The notes beneath the pieces are model-generated. The model was not told the DNA's origin, did not search any database, and saw only the letters and a list, made by a program, of their open reading frames with translations. This document shows, in pieces, positions 63,042 to 64,000 of a stretch of DNA of 64,000 nucleotides. The number at the start of each line of letters is the position of its first letter. The stretch's first letter is position 1. The DNA lies in NCBI RefSeq assembly GCF_023016155.1, contig NZ_JALKBG010000003.1:310001-374000 (forward strand). Direction: 5' to 3'. This stretch comes from Aliiroseovarius sp. F20344. Its GTDB lineage: Bacteria; Pseudomonadota; Alphaproteobacteria; Rhodobacterales; Rhodobacteraceae. A program made the translations under genes and the position numbers.

Positions 63042-64000
63042 ATGACCGACAACCCCCTAGAGTCCATCTCTGGCGCAGAAGCCTTTAAGCGTATCCGACG
63101 CAATAGGCTGCGGCGCTATCCTTCGCCTGAAAGGGATGGGGAGCGGCTGTATCCTTTGGCCTCACCGGCCGCCAGCCCGACCTTCAGCATCCAACCAGAC
63201 GACACGATCTTTACAATCGGCTCGTGCTTCGCGCGGAATGTGGAAAGTTCGCTTATCGACAATGGATTGACCGTTACCAGTCGCGAACTGGATCTTGGGC
63301 CAATTGGGGAAAGCCTTGGATTTGCAGCAAACTTCTACAACAAATACTCAATCCACTCGATCCTGAACGAAATCCGCTGGGCGCTTGAACCCGAAACCTT
63401 TCCCGGCAAGGACCTTATCTATCCCGTAAATAACGGTGAGGAATACGCAGATCTACAACTGGGTATGGCGCGTTTGAAATACCCGTTGGATGAGATCATG
63501 GACTTCCGGCAGCGCTTCACCAATGTCATGGGGCGGGTGAAGGATGCTGACGTCATTATCATCACGCTTGGCTATGTTGAAACATGGTACGACAACAAGC
63601 TTGGGATCTATTTGAACGTTTCCCCACCGCAACCGATGGTCAACGCTGATCCTGAACGGTTCGAATTTCGCGTGCTGAGTTTTCAAGACGTCATGGACGG
63701 GCTTGAGGAGATCTATGCCCTCCTTACAAAGCACCGCACAAAGCCCCTGAAAATGCTGCTCACGGTTTCCCCTGTGCCGCTTCTTTCGACCTTCCGTGAC
63801 ATGGATGTTCTGGTCGCCAACGCCTATTCCAAATCCGTGCAACGGGCAGCATTGGAACAATTCGTTTTGAACCGAGAGGGTGTGGACTATTTCCCATCTT
63901 ACGAGTTCGTCACCTTATCAAACCCGACCGTCGCGTGGTCACGTGGTGACTATCGACACGTATCAGCAGACCTGGTCGCGCGGATCATGGCAGACGTGGT
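63042..64000 (+). CDS. GSCFA-domain protein (3' end outside window)
   Basis: The frame is open from the ATG at 63042 to the right edge (319 residues). The name-giving motif is FTIGSCFARNVESSL, with GSCFA at 60-64. NFYNKYSIHSILNEIRWALEP, DVIIITLGYVETWY and MLLTVSPVPLLSTF follow, all typical of this SGNH-hydrolase-related family. The family occurs in polysaccharide and capsule loci and may act as an acyltransferase or esterase on glycans; function is not established. It is likely part of the surface glycan locus to its left, but a 101-bp gap and a palindrome suggest its own control. Confidence 0.82.
   Translation, partial: MTDNPLESISGAEAFKRIRRNRLRRYPSPERDGERLYPLASPAASPTFSIQPDDTIFTIGSCFARNVESSLIDNGLTVTSRELDLGPIGESLGFAANFYNKYSIHSILNEIRWALEPETFPGKDLIYPVNNGEEYADLQLGMARLKYPLDEIMDFRQRFTNVMGRVKDADVIIITLGYVETWYDNKLGIYLNVSPPQPMVNADPERFEFRVLSFQDVMDGLEEIYALLTKHRTKPLKMLLTVSPVPLLSTFRDMDVLVANAYSKSVQRAALEQFVLNREGVDYFPSYEFVTLSNPTVAWSRGDYRHVSADLVARIMADV

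Overview
The window looks like the chromosome of a marine alphaproteobacterium of the Roseobacter group (Rhodobacteraceae). This is inferred from the recF-dnaN-dnaA-rpsT order, the adjacent mutM-ubiE-ubiB block, an alphaproteobacterial flagellar set with flaF, flbT and a DUF1217 gene, several TRAP and ABC uptake systems, and moderate-to-high GC. No rRNA, CRISPR array, insertion sequence or phage gene was seen. One intact tRNA (Gly, anticodon TCC) and one truncated copy of it are present.

Layout. 1-8.6 kb: replication and housekeeping (recF, cut by the left edge; dnaN; dnaA; rpsT; an enoyl-CoA hydratase; mutM; divergent ubiE-ubiB). 8.6-21.7 kb: a partial flagellar locus. fliK-flgD (followed by a kinase-like gene) and fliI run leftward. 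flgJ-like, flgN-like, flagellin, flaF, flbT, DUF1217 and flgB-flgC-fliE-fliQ-flgF-flgG-flgA-flgH-fliL run rightward. The MS ring, the switch and most of the export apparatus are not here. 21.8-29.1 kb: a GntR regulator facing a leftward peptide-type ABC operon that ends in a cytosolic alkaline-phosphatase-superfamily hydrolase and a fumarylacetoacetase-family enzyme. 29.3-34.2 kb: a tripartite TRAP operon in which both membrane subunits are enlarged. 34.7-38.4 kb: a lipid-linked-sugar cassette (GT39-like transferase, GtrB/ArnC-like GT2, methyltransferase-like protein, LAB_N-like small membrane protein) that looks lower in GC.

38.6-53.8 kb: a galactoside utilisation block. A sugar ABC transporter takes up galactosides. 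GH4 and GH42 enzymes release galactose, and an epimerase, SDR dehydrogenase, lactonase, IlvD/Edd dehydratase, KDGal kinase and KDPGal aldolase form a complete De Ley-Doudoroff route. A divergent IclR gene and the transport ATPase complete it. The block is bracketed by a direct repeat: the intact tRNA-Gly at its right end and a decayed 87-bp copy of the tRNA 5' half plus upstream DNA at its left end.

53.9-64 kb: a lone lyxose-isomerase-family gene, then a surface polysaccharide locus. It holds rfbC-rfbB-rfbD-rfbA for dTDP-rhamnose, a glycosyltransferase/hydrolase fusion, a GT61 enzyme, a methyltransferase/TPR fusion and a GSCFA-domain protein cut by the right edge.

Starts were chosen by eye from ribosome binding sites and overlaps. 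No database search or structure prediction was run.
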